NCBI GenBank assembly: GCA_963971575.1
Contig: OZ020611.1
Coordinates: 5,778,882 to 5,842,881 of the forward strand
Direction of reading: 5' to 3'
Length of the DNA stretch: 64,000 bases
From: Liopterus haemorrhoidalis
Taxonomy: Eukaryota > Arthropoda > Insecta > Coleoptera > Dytiscidae
Below the pieces are notes generated by a model that worked only from the letters and a program-made list of their open reading frames with translations, was not told the DNA's origin and ran no database searches. Made by a program: the position numbers and the translations under genes. Positions 20,893 through 31,891 of this stretch are shown here, in pieces. Position 1 is the first letter of the stretch. Each line of letters starts with the position of its first letter.

Positions 20893-21888
20893 GCCTATTT
20901 ATCTCTTCCACAACACCAAATATATTTATTATTATCACAAATTGTTTTTCATTTGAAATAAATGGAAGTGAATATTTCTATCACTTCTTTTCCTAGAGTG
21001 ACAACCAAATACACAGCAGTTTGTGTTATTACAACTCATTATAACACAAAATAATATAAAAAAAGAATAATAGTTCCTATCAAAAGTTAATGTTACAAAC
21101 AAACTGCAACATTAAAGTTTAAATGCGATAGAAACAACACGAGATAGCAACTAGTAAACAATAAACAGTTTCTCGTTCCACTAGTTCAAATTCTGTCCAC
21201 TTGGTGTCACTTCACAGCGCTGTTGGGCCCAATAGGTGCCATGAAAGTAAAGATATCCGATTTGAAACCCAAACATAATTTCTTTACATATGTTACTCAA
21301 TTCCCAATAGAGTAATATGAACCCTACGGATAGACAGACAGACACAACATCCCTGTGTACGGCGGAAACGTCACCTCCTATAGTCTCTGAACTAACTCAC
21401 TGTCCCGTAACAGCTGCGTCGGTGAGCGTCTCTGAACGACGCCCGTGTAAAAATACCAATTCTCCAGGGTGAAACTAACTGTGATAAACGATTTTTTTCT
21501 TGGATTTTTAAAAGTATTAAGGCGGGTATAGTAGCGTTCGGAAGTCATTTGGTGAAAAATTGCTCCATTAGTCCCGTTGGGACCGGCTCTACCCATCACT
21601 CTGTTTCTCATTAAGTAATATTACCCTACGCGCAGATACTTCTCTACCTAACCGCTTATTATATTACACTACCAGTATTAATATCAGTAATTCTAGGGTA
21701 ATTTTCATGTAATGTAATTGAAATTGTATTGTTTTAACCCTTGCAGGTGACATTTGTTCACTCCCACTATGCCTTAAGGGGCAAGTTAGCGTGTTTAAGA
21801 AACATGCTTCAGAAAAATAGTAATATTTACCTACCTGAAAAATTTATGTGGTTTGAAGATTTCGTACCAATTTGATAATAATAATAAT
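20893..21888. other. No recognised gene or repeat
   Basis: A moderately GC-richer stretch (about 21190-21620) has a 77-codon minus-strand frame without recognisable motifs. It may be unique genomic DNA. Confidence 0.35.
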
Positions 21889-22030
21889 AATTATAAATTT
21901 ATTCAACCAATAACACATTACATAAATGTTGTGGTTTAGTCAAGATGACACATATAATATAAATTGAAACTACATGAGTTAAACAATACAAAATTTAACA
22001 AATAGTACAGTTAGGAGATTACATAATTCA
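21889..22030 (-). repeat. Possible LINE 3' tail with ATT microsatellite
   Basis: The minus strand ends in AATAAATTTATAATTATT with an ATT-type tail, as in 3' ends of some insect LINEs. No coding part is attached. Confidence 0.3.
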
Positions 22031-22037
22031 AAATTAG

Positions 22038-22200
22038 CAGAGGCGAATTAAGCGGTGGGCGGACTGGGCGGCCGCCCTGGGCCCACAAAGCCGGTGGGCC
22101 TGCCGAAGTCTATATACAAATATTTCAATTCTATTTAAAATAATAGAGGGCCCATTTAATTTTACCGCCCAGGGCCCCCAAGCAACTTAATTCGCCACTG
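22038..22200. mobile_element. Small MITE with CAGNGGCGAATTAAG TIRs
   Basis: The left end CAGAGGCGAATTAAG and the right end (complement CAGTGGCGAATTAAG) match at 14 of 15 bases. The interior is a GC-rich near-palindrome (GGGCGGCCGCCC). A target duplication is not clear. The terminus resembles hAT-type MITEs. Confidence 0.7.
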
Positions 22201-22343
22201 CTCTAGCCGGTTTATGACTCTATGACTAGCTGGAATGTGATCGGCGAGATGCATTTTTGTTTGAATAATCTGCGTGTATTTTGATTATTTGCTTCATTTT
22301 ATAAAAATCTGTCTATCAATATGTGAGCTGTGAAAGAGAAAAA

Positions 22344-23185
22344 TTGATGTGAAGTGTGAATATTCACACATTTCAGGGTTTCGCAGGTATATAATAAGTG
22401 AAGGCGGTATGCTGAGTGTGTAGGACAAATTTTACTTTGTAGTAATCACGGCAAAATGAACGATATTTTTAAAATAATTTATCGTCTGTTAATCATATAA
22501 TAAGACTGGTTATTAAATTTACGCTCTTAAAAATTAAATACAACATTTGTCAAAATATAACTAGAATTTTGACAAAATAATTTCAACATAATAAAAATGC
22601 AAAAAAAAAAAAACAGAAAAATAAAATTCACTCCGTACTCAAACTCGAAACCCTTCGTTTCCTACGCATTTTAGCTTACGATACCAGTGCTCTAATCCAT
22701 TACGCTATCGCACGCCTTGCAAGTGAGTGTCTTACATTGGTATAACTTTTGTACTTTGTGAACCACAAACCACAAAAAATGCGTTATTTTCCGAAAACAT
22801 AATCTGATCAAAAATTCCTGTTGTACTATTTCGGTTCACACCAATATACATTACTTAGAATTTTTTTAGATTTTTAGTTTAAACCATCTGGGCTACAGGG
22901 TGTGGGACAAAAATTTTTTTGCACAATTTTGGCAAAAATCGCATCAAAATAATTTATTTTGCAAAAATAAAAATTTGATCGTTAATCCACGTACTAAGGG
23001 TAAGGGCTTTCATTTGATACCCTACACACAATTTAAAAAAAATATTTTTGTTTTCGATGAGCACATATTTGTTTAGATGTTTTTTAGATGTTTTAGTATT
23101 TTTCCTATGTGCGGGTCAAAGAGTTGTATAAGTATGCCAAATGTCAACTCTCTAGGTTTAGCCGTTTGTCTACAATTTTTACCGA

Positions 23186-23223
<38 letters not shown>

Positions 23224-23271
23224 GACAAAATGACGGTATAAGGGTTTTTTGGTCATACCTACAAAACGCTA
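22344..23271 (-). mobile_element. Family A, full-length copy G (subtype-2 3' end)
   Basis: On the minus strand it runs from AGCGTTTTGTAGGTATGACC (one base off the consensus start) through the GTCT tract (23186-23222 on the plus strand) to the subtype-2 3' end, the hairpin GTGTGAATATTCACAC and CATCAA. It is very similar to copy I. Confidence 0.9.
22630..22722 (-). other. tRNA-like cassette of copy G
   Basis: The minus strand reads TAGCGTAATGGATTAGAGCAC (first 20 bases are box A-like) and later GGTTTCGAGTTTGAG near box B. It is the same cassette type as in copy I. Confidence 0.5.
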
Positions 23272-23399
23272 AAAATGAATTTATAAAAATCTACCCCCTC
23301 CCCCGTAACATTACTTCTAAACACCATTCATTTGTAAGACATAGGGTAGGCCTAGGGACTCCGTCATAGAAATTGATTCAGGGGAAAGAAATTGATTAA

Positions 23400-23437
23400 A
23401 AAAGGGCTCCGCAAGTAAAAAAGGTTGGAAACCACTG
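23400..23437. mobile_element. hAT-type right terminus
   Basis: GGTTGGAAACCACTG at the end of this stretch is a typical hAT right end, preceded by GGCTCCGC. The left end was not found. It cuts the outer end of the large inverted repeat's left arm. Confidence 0.5.
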
Positions 23438-23440
23438 GTC

Positions 23441-24430
23441 TAGAGAAAAATTGGGGCTTTAATCGTTTAAAACGTTTTGGGATAATGACAATTTTTTGAA
23501 TGGCATAATTTACATTATTTGTGACAATTGTAAAATAAAAAAAATCACAACTCAAAAATGGTTAAAGATAGCGAACAGCGGTTGAAATTTTTGGATTCCT
23601 TGTAGTTTATTTAGTCTAGAAAAAAATGGGGGCTTTAATCGTTTAATGCGTTTTGAGATTGTGACAATTTTTTTTCATGGCATAATTTACATAATTTGTG
23701 GAAATTGTGAGCTTAAACAAATCACAACTCGAAAACGGTTAGAGAAAACAACCTGACGCTAGAATTTATGGATTCCTCGTAGTTTATTAAGTCCAGAAAA
23801 TATTTGAGACCTTACTCGTTTTGCGTATTTTAAAATTATGACAAATTTTAATATGGCGTGATTTATAGAAATATTCATCTTCGTATGGATATATCTCAAA
23901 AACGAAATGCAATAAAGACCTGCGGTTGAAATTTTTGAAATCTTTAGGTCCTAATTAACTTGTAACCAGAGATGATTTTGAAACAAAAAAAGTTTTTTCA
24001 TTTTTAAAATTTTTTTTTGATAATTGCTAACTAAAAAATGGTTAGGGATATAAATATGCGGCTTGAAATTTTAAAATTCTACTACACTGTTTAGTCTTAG
24101 AAAAAAATTGGGCTTAAATGAACATATTATTAAGTTTTGTAGGGGCAGTAATCCAAAATCCTTGAAAATGGCCAAAAATCGAATAAATCGTAAGGGGTAG
24201 ACCTTAAAAAAATCGTGATTTTGAAGTAAAACATGTTTGTCTCCAATTTTATTGAAAATTGGTACAAACATGCATTTTTTGTCAGAGATCAAGAAAATTT
24301 GGTCCATTTTGAAGTTTGGGCAAAAGTTTTGGAATTATAGGCAAAAAACTGACCTAAATCAGCTCTAAGTCAAAAACTAGGAAAGCATGAATTTTGGCTA
24401 AAATCGGAGTCAAAAAAATTTTGGAAGATT
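23441..24430 (+). repeat. Left arm of a very large inverted repeat, with internal ~190-bp monomers
   Basis: The arm contains several diverged repeats of a unit with the phrases GGGGCTTTAATCGTTTAA, ATGACAATTTTT, CACAACTCAAAAACGGTTAG, CGGTTGAAATTTTTGGATTC and TAGTTTATTTAGTCTAGAAA. It then continues with non-monomer sequence including GAAAATTTGGTCCATTTTG and GGCAAAAAACTGACC. The same order is present inverted in 26680-29390. It is non-coding. It may be the terminal arm of a foldback-type DNA element. Confidence 0.75.
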
Positions 24431-24653
24431 TTTTTTTAAATTTCTGTTCGAAAATTAGTATACTTATATATTTTTAGCCTTAGAGTACAAATATATGGTC
24501 AGTTTTGAGTTACGGTCTAAAATTTTGACATCTTTGGCAAAAAAAGTTAAAAAAAAGACAGTCCACAAAAAGGCTCAGAACCGATGAAATGTTACCCTGT
24601 CCCTTTTTTTAATATTTATAAACTAATACTTACGTCTTATCTATCTTCTATAT

Positions 24654-24760
24654 CAGCGGTTCCCAACCTGTGCTCCGCAGAGCCCTTACTGCTCCGCGTG
24701 CACTTCTCAGGGGCTCCGCAGCCGTTCCAGGAAATAAAATAAATAAAAAATTGAATAAAA
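24654..24760. mobile_element. hAT-type left terminus
   Basis: CAGCGGTTCCCAACCTGTGC followed by GGGGCTCCGCAG is a typical hAT-like start. A right end with matching duplication was not found. Confidence 0.45.
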
Positions 24761-24777
24761 TCAAAAGTATTATTCCG

Positions 24778-24900
24778 GACCCCCCCCCCGTACTGTGAGA
24801 AGTGAAGACTTTTTTGCGCTTCACTTAAAATTTAGAAGGGAGGACCTTTTTTGTTGATCTTCACTTGAAATTGAAATTTTGCCCTGTGTTTATAAAAATT
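24778..24900 (+). repeat. Family C fragment
   Basis: A C-run is followed by AGAAGTGAAGACTTTTTT, then CTTCACTTAAAATTTAGAAG and a second AAGTGA-type unit. Related units occur at 37500-37600 and, inverted, at 55810-55970. Confidence 0.5.
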
Positions 24901-24904
24901 ATGT

Positions 24905-25936
24905 ATAATTGGACCCACCCCCAAGCCAAAAATCTGTGTGCGCCCCTGATTAAAAGTATTGATATTTTCATATATGGTCAATAGCATAACGTCACATTTT
25001 TACCCCTCCCCACCTCAAAATTATCACCTACCTCATTCTGTCAGTCTTCGCTTTGTGTATAGAACACGTAATTCTATATCAGCTTTTCTGTACAGTCATA
25101 AATTAAATGTCTGTCAAACTATCATTGTGGTTACATTTTAAATGATATATTTATTAGATTAAGCCAATTTTGCACTCATCGTCCAATTATAAAATCCCTC
25201 AACACTTAAAAAAAAGATACACAAAAAATCATCCAAATGTTGAAAACATCTGCGAAGTTAATTTTATGTCAGCAATCCACTCCCATTATTTAATTTGTAT
25301 GTCAGTGTTGAGAGAAGTATGGCCGAACAAATAGTAGGTAATTAATCGGGACAGATGCGTCAAGACGCTGTCTAGAGGCGTCGCCGACATAAACGACTGA
25401 CGGCGTCGACGCCGGTTCTCTTTCTCAAACACACTATCTTTAGAAACCAATTAACGGCCTACTATAAGAACACTTATCACTTCTGACTTTATGTCCCTTG
25501 TTCATATAATTGCATCACTGGCTATTAGCGCTTGATGTGTTTATTACATGCACTTTTGTTTGATGTTTATGATTTATTCAAAACAAATTTGTGTAGAATA
25601 CATTTTAATAGGTTTGCCAAGTTGTTGACGCTTTGAAATTATTAGTTTGGGTTTGAATATTTTTATGACCTAACCTAACATATAGGCCATTACTCCGAGA
25701 TATTTTTGATGTTATAAATAATTTTTTCTACTTCTGTTAAAAGAAACTTTACTATATTTCATTTGTTTTAGTGAATAAAATTCCTGTTTATGGTAAGAGT
25801 TAAAAAAAGTAAATAGCGTAAAAGAAAATGAGATATCGCGTCATTTTTTCACTCTTGTCATAAGAACAATACAAACTAATGTGATTTACACAAATGCTTC
25901 CACGGCTACAATCACGCCTGTCATGGACGTCATATA
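24905..25936. other. Unrecognised, with a second CpG-rich patch
   Basis: At about 25352-25422 a CpG-rich stretch contains GCGTCAAGACGC, the exact complement of the core of the patch near 17970. Nothing else is recognised. Confidence 0.35.
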
Positions 25937-25944
25937 CTAAAGAC

Positions 25945-26075
25945 CAGCGATTCCTAAAGTGTGCACCGCAGCGAGGCCAATTGCATCAGTTAAACCAATG
26001 TTTTGACTTGGGACACCGCAGAAAAATCCTGATATATTAAGGGCGCAGGGAACCGAACAATTTTGGGAACCACTG
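25945..26075. mobile_element. hAT-type MITE, 131 bp
   Basis: The ends CAGCGATTCCTAAAGTG and TTTTGGGAACCACTG are inverted hAT-like termini. They are flanked by CTAAAGAC (25937-25944) and CTATAGAC (26076-26083), an 8-bp duplication with one mismatch. Confidence 0.75.
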
Positions 26076-26083
26076 CTATAGAC

Positions 26084-26660
26084 TATACTTTAGCATTCAA
26101 TGTTTTGAATCCAAAACCGCGTAACTTTCGTAACTCCCTAAATAATCATCTAATTGAAAAAAACGCATTGAACAAAATAGATTTGTCTTCTTATTATAAA
26201 CAATTTTTTAAGCGACCATATCAAAAAAAGTTCTTTTTTATCATCTAGTACCTGCCATAAAGTAAATCTTTTTCGGCCTAGGCCGAATCACTTATTTTTT
26301 GGCCGCTGGATGCTAGAGCCATCTATGTGTCTTTTGTCAAGTTTCAAGATCTCCATGATTACATTGAAACAATTGACAGTCGAACATTTATAATTGCAAT
26401 AATTGTTCAGTAACCATAAATTATCCAATGATATTTTTTAAATATAACTTATGTAATAAAAATTACTTTTGGTCGCCCAAAAGTGTACCTTGGCCAAAAA
26501 TATCTTTTTCGGCCGCAACTGAATTTAAAGGCCGAGGCGCAGCCGAGAAAGATCTGCTTTTTGAGACAAAAAACTATTATTCTATACATTTTTCTGTTAA
26601 AATCAGGGAGATATTTGTAACATACAGTTTTAATTCCGAAAATCTTGACTCTTTAAGAAA
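26084..26660 (+). repeat. Family D monomers split by a small inverted-repeat insertion
   Basis: CGTAACTCCCTAAATAATCATC, AAACGCATTGAACAAAATAG and TTATTATAAACAATTTTTT (each part quoted is under twenty bases of a longer match) recur at 29390-29700 and 52840-53060. The unit is interrupted at about 26261-26561 by sequence with inverted ends around ATCTTTTTCGGCC and GGCCGAG...GAAAGATCTGC. Confidence 0.5.
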
Positions 26661-26918
26661 GAAAATTTAGGCAAAATATATTTTTAAGCTAAATTTGGGG
26701 TGAGGATTATGTAAATAATATTTTAAAAAATCATGTTTCCCTAGTTTTTGAGTTAGAGCCGATTTGGGTCAGTTTTTTGCCTTTAATTATAAAACTTTTA
26801 CCCAAACTTCAAAATGGACCAAATTTTGTTGATCTATGACCAAAAATACATAATTTTGCCAATTTTCATTAAAATATAAGACAAAAAATTTTTGTTTAAA
26901 AATCACTATTTTTTTAAG

Positions 26919-27897
26919 GTCATTTTGTCGTCTGTCTGTCTGTCTGTCTGTTCGGTAAAAATTGTAGCCAAACGGCTAAACCTAGAGAGTTTAAATTTGG
27001 CATGCTAAAACATCTAAAAAACATATCCCCCTAAAAATATAAACAAATATGTGCTCATCGAAAAAAAAATATTTTTTTATAATTCTGAGTAGGGTATCAA
27101 ATGAAATCCCTTGGTACGTGGATTAACGATAAAATTTTTATTTTTGCAAAATAAATAATTTTTCAAACGATTTTACCAAAATTGTGCAAAAAATTTTTTG
27201 TCCCGCACCCTGTTGCCCAAATGGTTTAAACTCAAAATCTGAAAAAATTCTAAGTAATGTACATTGGTGTGAACCGGAATAGTACAACAGGAATTTTTGA
27301 TCAGATTTTGTTATTGGATAAAAACGCATTTTTTTGTGATATTTGGCTAATAATGTACACAAGTAATAGCTTTGTAACACGCTACACTGGAACGTGTATG
27401 CTGGTGTAGTGGTTTTTGACGCTGGTTTTTCACCCAAGTAACTCGATCCGAAAGGGATCGAACCCTGCGAGAAGAGACAATATTATTTTTTGTTTTTTTT
27501 TTTAATTTTTATATTGTTTAAATTATTTTTTCAAAATTCTAGTTATATTTTGGAAAATGTTGCATTTAATTTTTAAAAGCGTAAATTTAATAGCCGGTGG
27601 CAATTGTTTAAATTATAATTTAATTCTGTTTCAATGTACACGAAATCAGAGGGGCGAAACTTATAACAACCAATGGAAGCCATAGGCGCAATTTTTAAAA
27701 TTCGTAATGAACCTTGCTATATAAAAAAAATACTGCACATATTTAGAAACCTAAATAATGGTATTAGGCGTTCGAATTAAAATTAACAAAAAAAATATTT
27801 TAATATAAAATTTGTTTTGGCATCCCAAATAATCATCATTCACTTACTAAATACCTGCAAAACCCTGAAATGTGTGAAAATTCACACTTCACATCAA
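26919..27897 (+). mobile_element. Family A copy H (5' tip missing, subtype-1 3' end)
   Basis: It begins at GTCATTTTGTCGTCTGTCTG, lacking the first 35 or so bases of the family, and ends normally in the hairpin and CATCAA. The missing tip coincides with GGTC of the surrounding repeat arm, and about 170 bp of the arm seem to be lost at this point. Confidence 0.85.
27394..27470 (+). other. tRNA-Glu-like cassette of copy H
   Basis: CTGGTGTAGTGG, TTTTTCACCCA and AGGGATCGAACCCT match the cassette of copy E at most positions. Confidence 0.55.
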
Positions 27898-28289
27898 TTT
27901 TTTAATTAGGAATTATCAAATTTTCAAAAAATGTTAAAAAAAATTAAAAATTTTCAAAAAATGTTTTTGTTTCAAATCATGATGACAAGTCAATTAGTAC
28001 CTCAAGATTTTAGAAATTTCAACCGTAGGTCTTTATCGTATTTCATTTTTGAGATACGTCCATGCGAAAATGAAAATTTCTGTAAATCACGCCATTTTAA
28101 AATTTGTCATAATTTTAAAATACGCGAAACGAATAAGGCCTCAAATTTTTTTCTAGATCAAATAAACTACGAGGAATACAAAAAATTTAACCTCAGATCG
28201 TTTTTTCTAACCGTTTTTGAGCTGTAATTTTTTTAATTCCCAATTATCAAACGCATTGAACGATGAAAACCGTATTTTTTTATCTAGAC

Positions 28290-28918
28290 CAGGGGTTCTT
28301 AACCTGGGGTCTACGGACCCCTTGGGGGCCGGGGATTAATTTTAGGGGGTCCGTGGTAATATATCTCAAGAAAGTGATATGTTAATGCAGCGTTTCCCAA
28401 AGTGTGGGTCGCGACCCGGCACAGGGTCGCAGAAAATTTTTGCCGGGTCGCGAAAAAAATTGTAAAAACACAAGAAAGATTTTTTTTGTACATATTATTG
28501 TTTTTTACGTCAGTTAATCACTAGAATAGTGTGTGTGCTCTTTATTACTATACTATATTCTTTATTACTATACTATACTCTTTATTACTATACTATACTC
28601 TTTATTACTATTTATTACTCTTTATTACTATAAAGCTATTGCTTTAAAATAAAATTTGTTTTTTAAATAAATGTTTTTTTTTTCATAAGGTGGGTCGCGA
28701 AAAATTTTAAAACCTCGTACCGTGTCGCGGTCAAAAAAGTTTGGGAACCGCTGTGTTAATGTATTAACGCCGAACATGCAGAATAAAACTTATCAAATAT
28801 TTTTATACGATAATCACATTAACATGTGAAGATGATTTTGACTGATGCTGTTTTCCAATTAAAATTAAACTAATACTGTCAAAGGGGTCCATGGAACAAA
28901 AAAGGTAAAGAACCCCTG
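28290..28918. mobile_element. hAT-type element with 8-bp duplication, itself interrupted
   Basis: The ends CAGGGGTTCTTAACC and GGTAAAGAACCCCTG are inverted. The duplication ATCTAGAC is perfect (28282-28289, 28919-28926). Without the nested copy it is about 255 bp and non-coding. Confidence 0.92.
28388..28753. mobile_element. Nested hAT-type element with 8-bp duplication
   Basis: The ends CAGCGTTTCCCAAAGTG and TTTGGGAACCGCTG are flanked by perfect TGTTAATG (28380-28387, 28754-28761). Inside, 28540-28632 is a CTTTATTACTATACTATA minisatellite. It is non-coding. Confidence 0.92.
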
Positions 28919-29157
28919 ATCTAGACGAAATAAACTACGGGTAATCTAAAAATTTCAACCGCAAGTCGCTATCTCTAACTGTTTTTTAGTTGTGCTTTTT
29001 TTAATATACATAATTTTCACAAGTAATGTTTTAAATTTATGTCATTAGTCATTAAATAAAATTTAAAAAATTAATCTCGAAACGCGTTAAACGATTAAAG
29101 CCCCAAATTATTTCTAGTATTTAGTCTAGAAATATTTTGGGAGCAAACTGATATCCA

Positions 29158-29333
29158 GAGTTGGGCAAATTGCAATCAAACTAATGATTGAAGATTGAGA
29201 TTAAAAATTTAATTTTTAAATGACTTGATTAATGTGTAAGGTACATCACTCATAATGCAGTTATTCACACTGGTAACTAAATTAAATATTTACTCATTAT
29301 CATGATTAAAATTTTAGTTATGATTAAAACTAT
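29158..29333. mobile_element. hAT-like fragment (CAGAGTTGGGCAA end)
   Basis: It starts CAGAGTTGGGCAAATTG, a known style of hAT terminus, and interrupts a monomer of the inverted-repeat arm. The right end is not clear. Confidence 0.5.
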
Positions 29334-29390
29334 GGAGAATCCAAAAATTTTAACCGAAAGTTGCTGTCTCTAACCGTTTTTGAGTTATTT

Positions 29391-29870
29391 TTTTATAAAT
29401 AATCATCTAAATGCATAGAAATAAAAGATTTGATTCTTATTATAAACTATTTTGGTCATATATGGATTTTGCTGTTAAGTCAATAATAAGGAAGATATAT
29501 CTAGATTGTAGTTTTAGGTTGTCCCCCCGTAACTCCCCAAATTTCCATCTAATTGAAAAAGTACATTGAAAAAAACGATTTGTATTCTTTTTATATATAC
29601 ACTTATATATAGTTTTCTGTTAAGTCGTTAATAAGGGAGATATTTTAAGTTTTTTAATAAACAGATTTAACCCCGAAACACCCCCCTAGAATAAAAATTT
29701 TGGGATGCTTAATAGACTATGTTCGAATTTTAGTTTCACTCATAATACCAAGTTACATGAAAATATGTCCAGCCGTTTTTGCGTGAATATTGGACAGACA
29801 GACAAAAATTGATGTTTTGCAGATATCGTCTTATAATCATCTGAAACCTGATATTAGGCCGAAGAAATAA
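29391..29870 (+). repeat. Family D monomers
   Basis: Two or more diverged units contain CTGTTAAGTCAATAATAAGG, GGTTGTCCCCCCGTAAC, TAATTGAAAAAGTACATTG and AACCCCGAAACACCCCCC. They end in CCAGCCGTTTTTGCGTG with a short GACAGACAGACA tract and a block with ATCGTCTTATAAT. Similar units lie at 52840-53770. Confidence 0.55.
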
Positions 29871-29926
29871 AAAAAAAACACACATATAACCTCCAATTTT
29901 ATTTATAAAGATAATTTTATATACCT

Positions 29927-31466
29927 ATATGAGGAGCTTTTTTCCAAAAGGCAATTTCTGCTAAACTTCAACTTTTTAACTGGTGATGGCAGTGTGTTCT
30001 CTATTATGATAGCTAGTATTTGCATCTGTCATTTTTGTTCTAAATACATTATTTTTGCTTTAAATTAATATTATATTTCATGGCTTGTTTTCAAATAGCA
30101 ATTTCTACATGTTTTTATATTTTCAAAACGCAATATCTACATATTTCGTTCAAAATGAAATATTTACATAAGTAAAACGCTGTGAACCTGTAATGTTATT
30201 GCGTGTTTTGTTACATATAATTCGTGATTATGGATGAAGTAAACAGTGTTTTTGTGTGTGAGAAGAATGATGGAAAGAGGAAAAAAGGAAGAACTGTGCT
30301 TGGAAAAAAGAAAAAGTAAAACAATTGAAGTAAGCAACTGGCCACTTCTTGAATAAACTTGAGATTCCAGATGACTGTTCTACAATAAGATTTTTTGCTG
30401 ATGGTTGTGCAGGCCAAAACAAAAATTGTTATATTGTTCATGCTATGGCACTTTGGTTATACCTTGCCCCAGAGAACATAAAAAACATTGTCATTATATT
30501 CCCAGTGCGAGGGCATTTTTACATACCCGCAGATATTTGGGCAAGTGGAAAAAATATACAGACGCCAAAGCACAATATTGTTAAAAGAAGACTACGAGCA
30601 CATATTAGAAAAAGTCGGAGAGGTTAGACGATTTGGGCGTGATTGGATTCCACGTAATATAAAAACTATAAGCGACAACTGCTTTAAAAAATTAAATGGC
30701 ATAAGTCAGATGAAAAGAATTTATATAAGAAAGGAAGTAATTAGAGGAAAAAATTCAAAAACAGTGAAGGTGAAAATGGAAGAAGATTACAGGAGTGACG
30801 ATCTTTCTAAAAAATACGACAACATACTCAAAAAAGGAAAAGTTATAAACAATATAAAGCTAGATAAAATGACAAAACATAATAACAAAATAAGGAAAGA
30901 GAAGATACAAAATATAGAAACAGTATTAAGATTATATGATGAAGAATGGGAAAATAATGAAAAATTATATTTCTATAAAAATCTGCTTGAAAATTATCAA
31001 TCAAAATGATAATAACAATGAATCAATTGACGAAAATATAGATATTGAGTGTGATTGTATCGAAGAAGACATCGGAATTAAAATTTAAATTTTTTGTACT
31101 TTTATAAATTTGATGAGTTTTTTTGTACTTTTGTAAATTAATTTTTATAAATATAAAGTTTCATTTCAACAATATGCTTAGATTTTTTTACAAAATGCAA
31201 TATTTCTAAAATTTTCTTTACAAAACGCGCTATATAATATATTTTTTTTTTCTAAGTGCTATTTCTTTTCACAATTTTTTTTTTCCTTCTTTAATGTGAT
31301 TGTCAATATCTTTCAAATTTGCTCATTTATCTTTCAAGCATGCATAAATTATAGATATGATAGAAATCCATTTTTAATAATTATATTAAAACAGTAATAA
31401 AAAACATCACTTTTCTCAAAATGACAATTTTACAGAAATTGCATTTTGGAAAAAAGCTCCTCATAT
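29927..31466 (+). mobile_element. TIR-bounded element carrying a DUF7869-like gene (element 2)
   Basis: Inverted repeats of 34 bp with one mismatch begin ATATGAGGAGCTTTTTTCC (29927-29960; 31433-31466). A related motif, TTTTCAAAANGCAATNTCTAC, recurs inside both ends (near 30089, 30118, 30147 on the left; 31187 and 31213 on the right). The TIRs differ completely from those of element 1, yet the gene type is the same. The target duplication is ambiguous (ATAT is possible). Confidence 0.75.
30228..31090 (+). pseudogene. DUF7869-like protein, internally deleted and frameshifted
   Basis: A possible original N-terminus, MDEVNSVFVCEKNDGKRKKG, opens at 30231. After a stop and a large deletion the C-terminal domain appears: FFADGCAGQNKNCYIVHAMAL, then FPVRGHFYIPAD, and after a one-base frame break near 30530 GQVEKIYRRQ, RRFGRDWIPRNIKTI and a Lys-rich tail to 31009. 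An acidic tail may continue to about 31090 in another frame. The motifs DGC-x-GQNKN and GHS-like-x3-D-x2-FG-x-VEK are those of DUF7869 proteins as I remember them. It is inactive as it stands. Confidence 0.65.
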
Positions 31467-31471
31467 GTTCT

Positions 31472-31891
31472 ACACTAGCCGTAAATTGTTTTACAAAAAT
31501 TTTATCATCCGTTTCTTACGTATGGAACTAGATTTTGAAATTTATTGACTTTTAACGACTAATTGAAACTTTTAATCATTTTATTTAGCAAAATCCCATT
31601 TTAATGGTAAAAAGTTAACTCGTGACAACTTAAAAAAATAAAAATTTCATTTAGTTTCGCAGGAAACAAGTAATTAATATCTATTACAACTTTGAAAAGA
31701 TCCGAAATTGCAGTCAGTGAAAATAAATGTTACGAAAAACAAAAAACTATTTTTTTCTTTCAATCTCTTATGAGTTTCACAAAGTTAAACTGTCGACTAT
31801 TCAAAATATCTATTAAGTTTTCACAGACCAATTAGATTTTGCCAAAAAAACAGCAACGATCCGCGGCCCGCCGGTTGAAAAACAATGGCTT
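31472..31891. mobile_element. hAT-type remnant, right end
   Basis: CTAGCCGTAAATTGTTTTACA at the left and GCCGGTTGAAAAACAATGG at the right match the right part of the hAT MITE at 63137-63449. The left end is missing, probably cut off by DUF7869 element 2. Confidence 0.5.

Larger units (their letters stand above)
26680..29390 (-). repeat. Right arm of the very large inverted repeat (with insertions)
   Basis: Read in reverse complement, 26690-26918, 27903-28281, 28927-29154 and 29335-29390 follow the left arm 23441-24430 in order, including the ~190-bp monomers. The arm is interrupted by family A copy H (26919-27897), a nested pair of hAT elements (28290-28918) and a hAT fragment (29158-29333). 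A further piece of the same sequence lies at 60125-60345, so the arm is part of a dispersed family. Confidence 0.75.
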
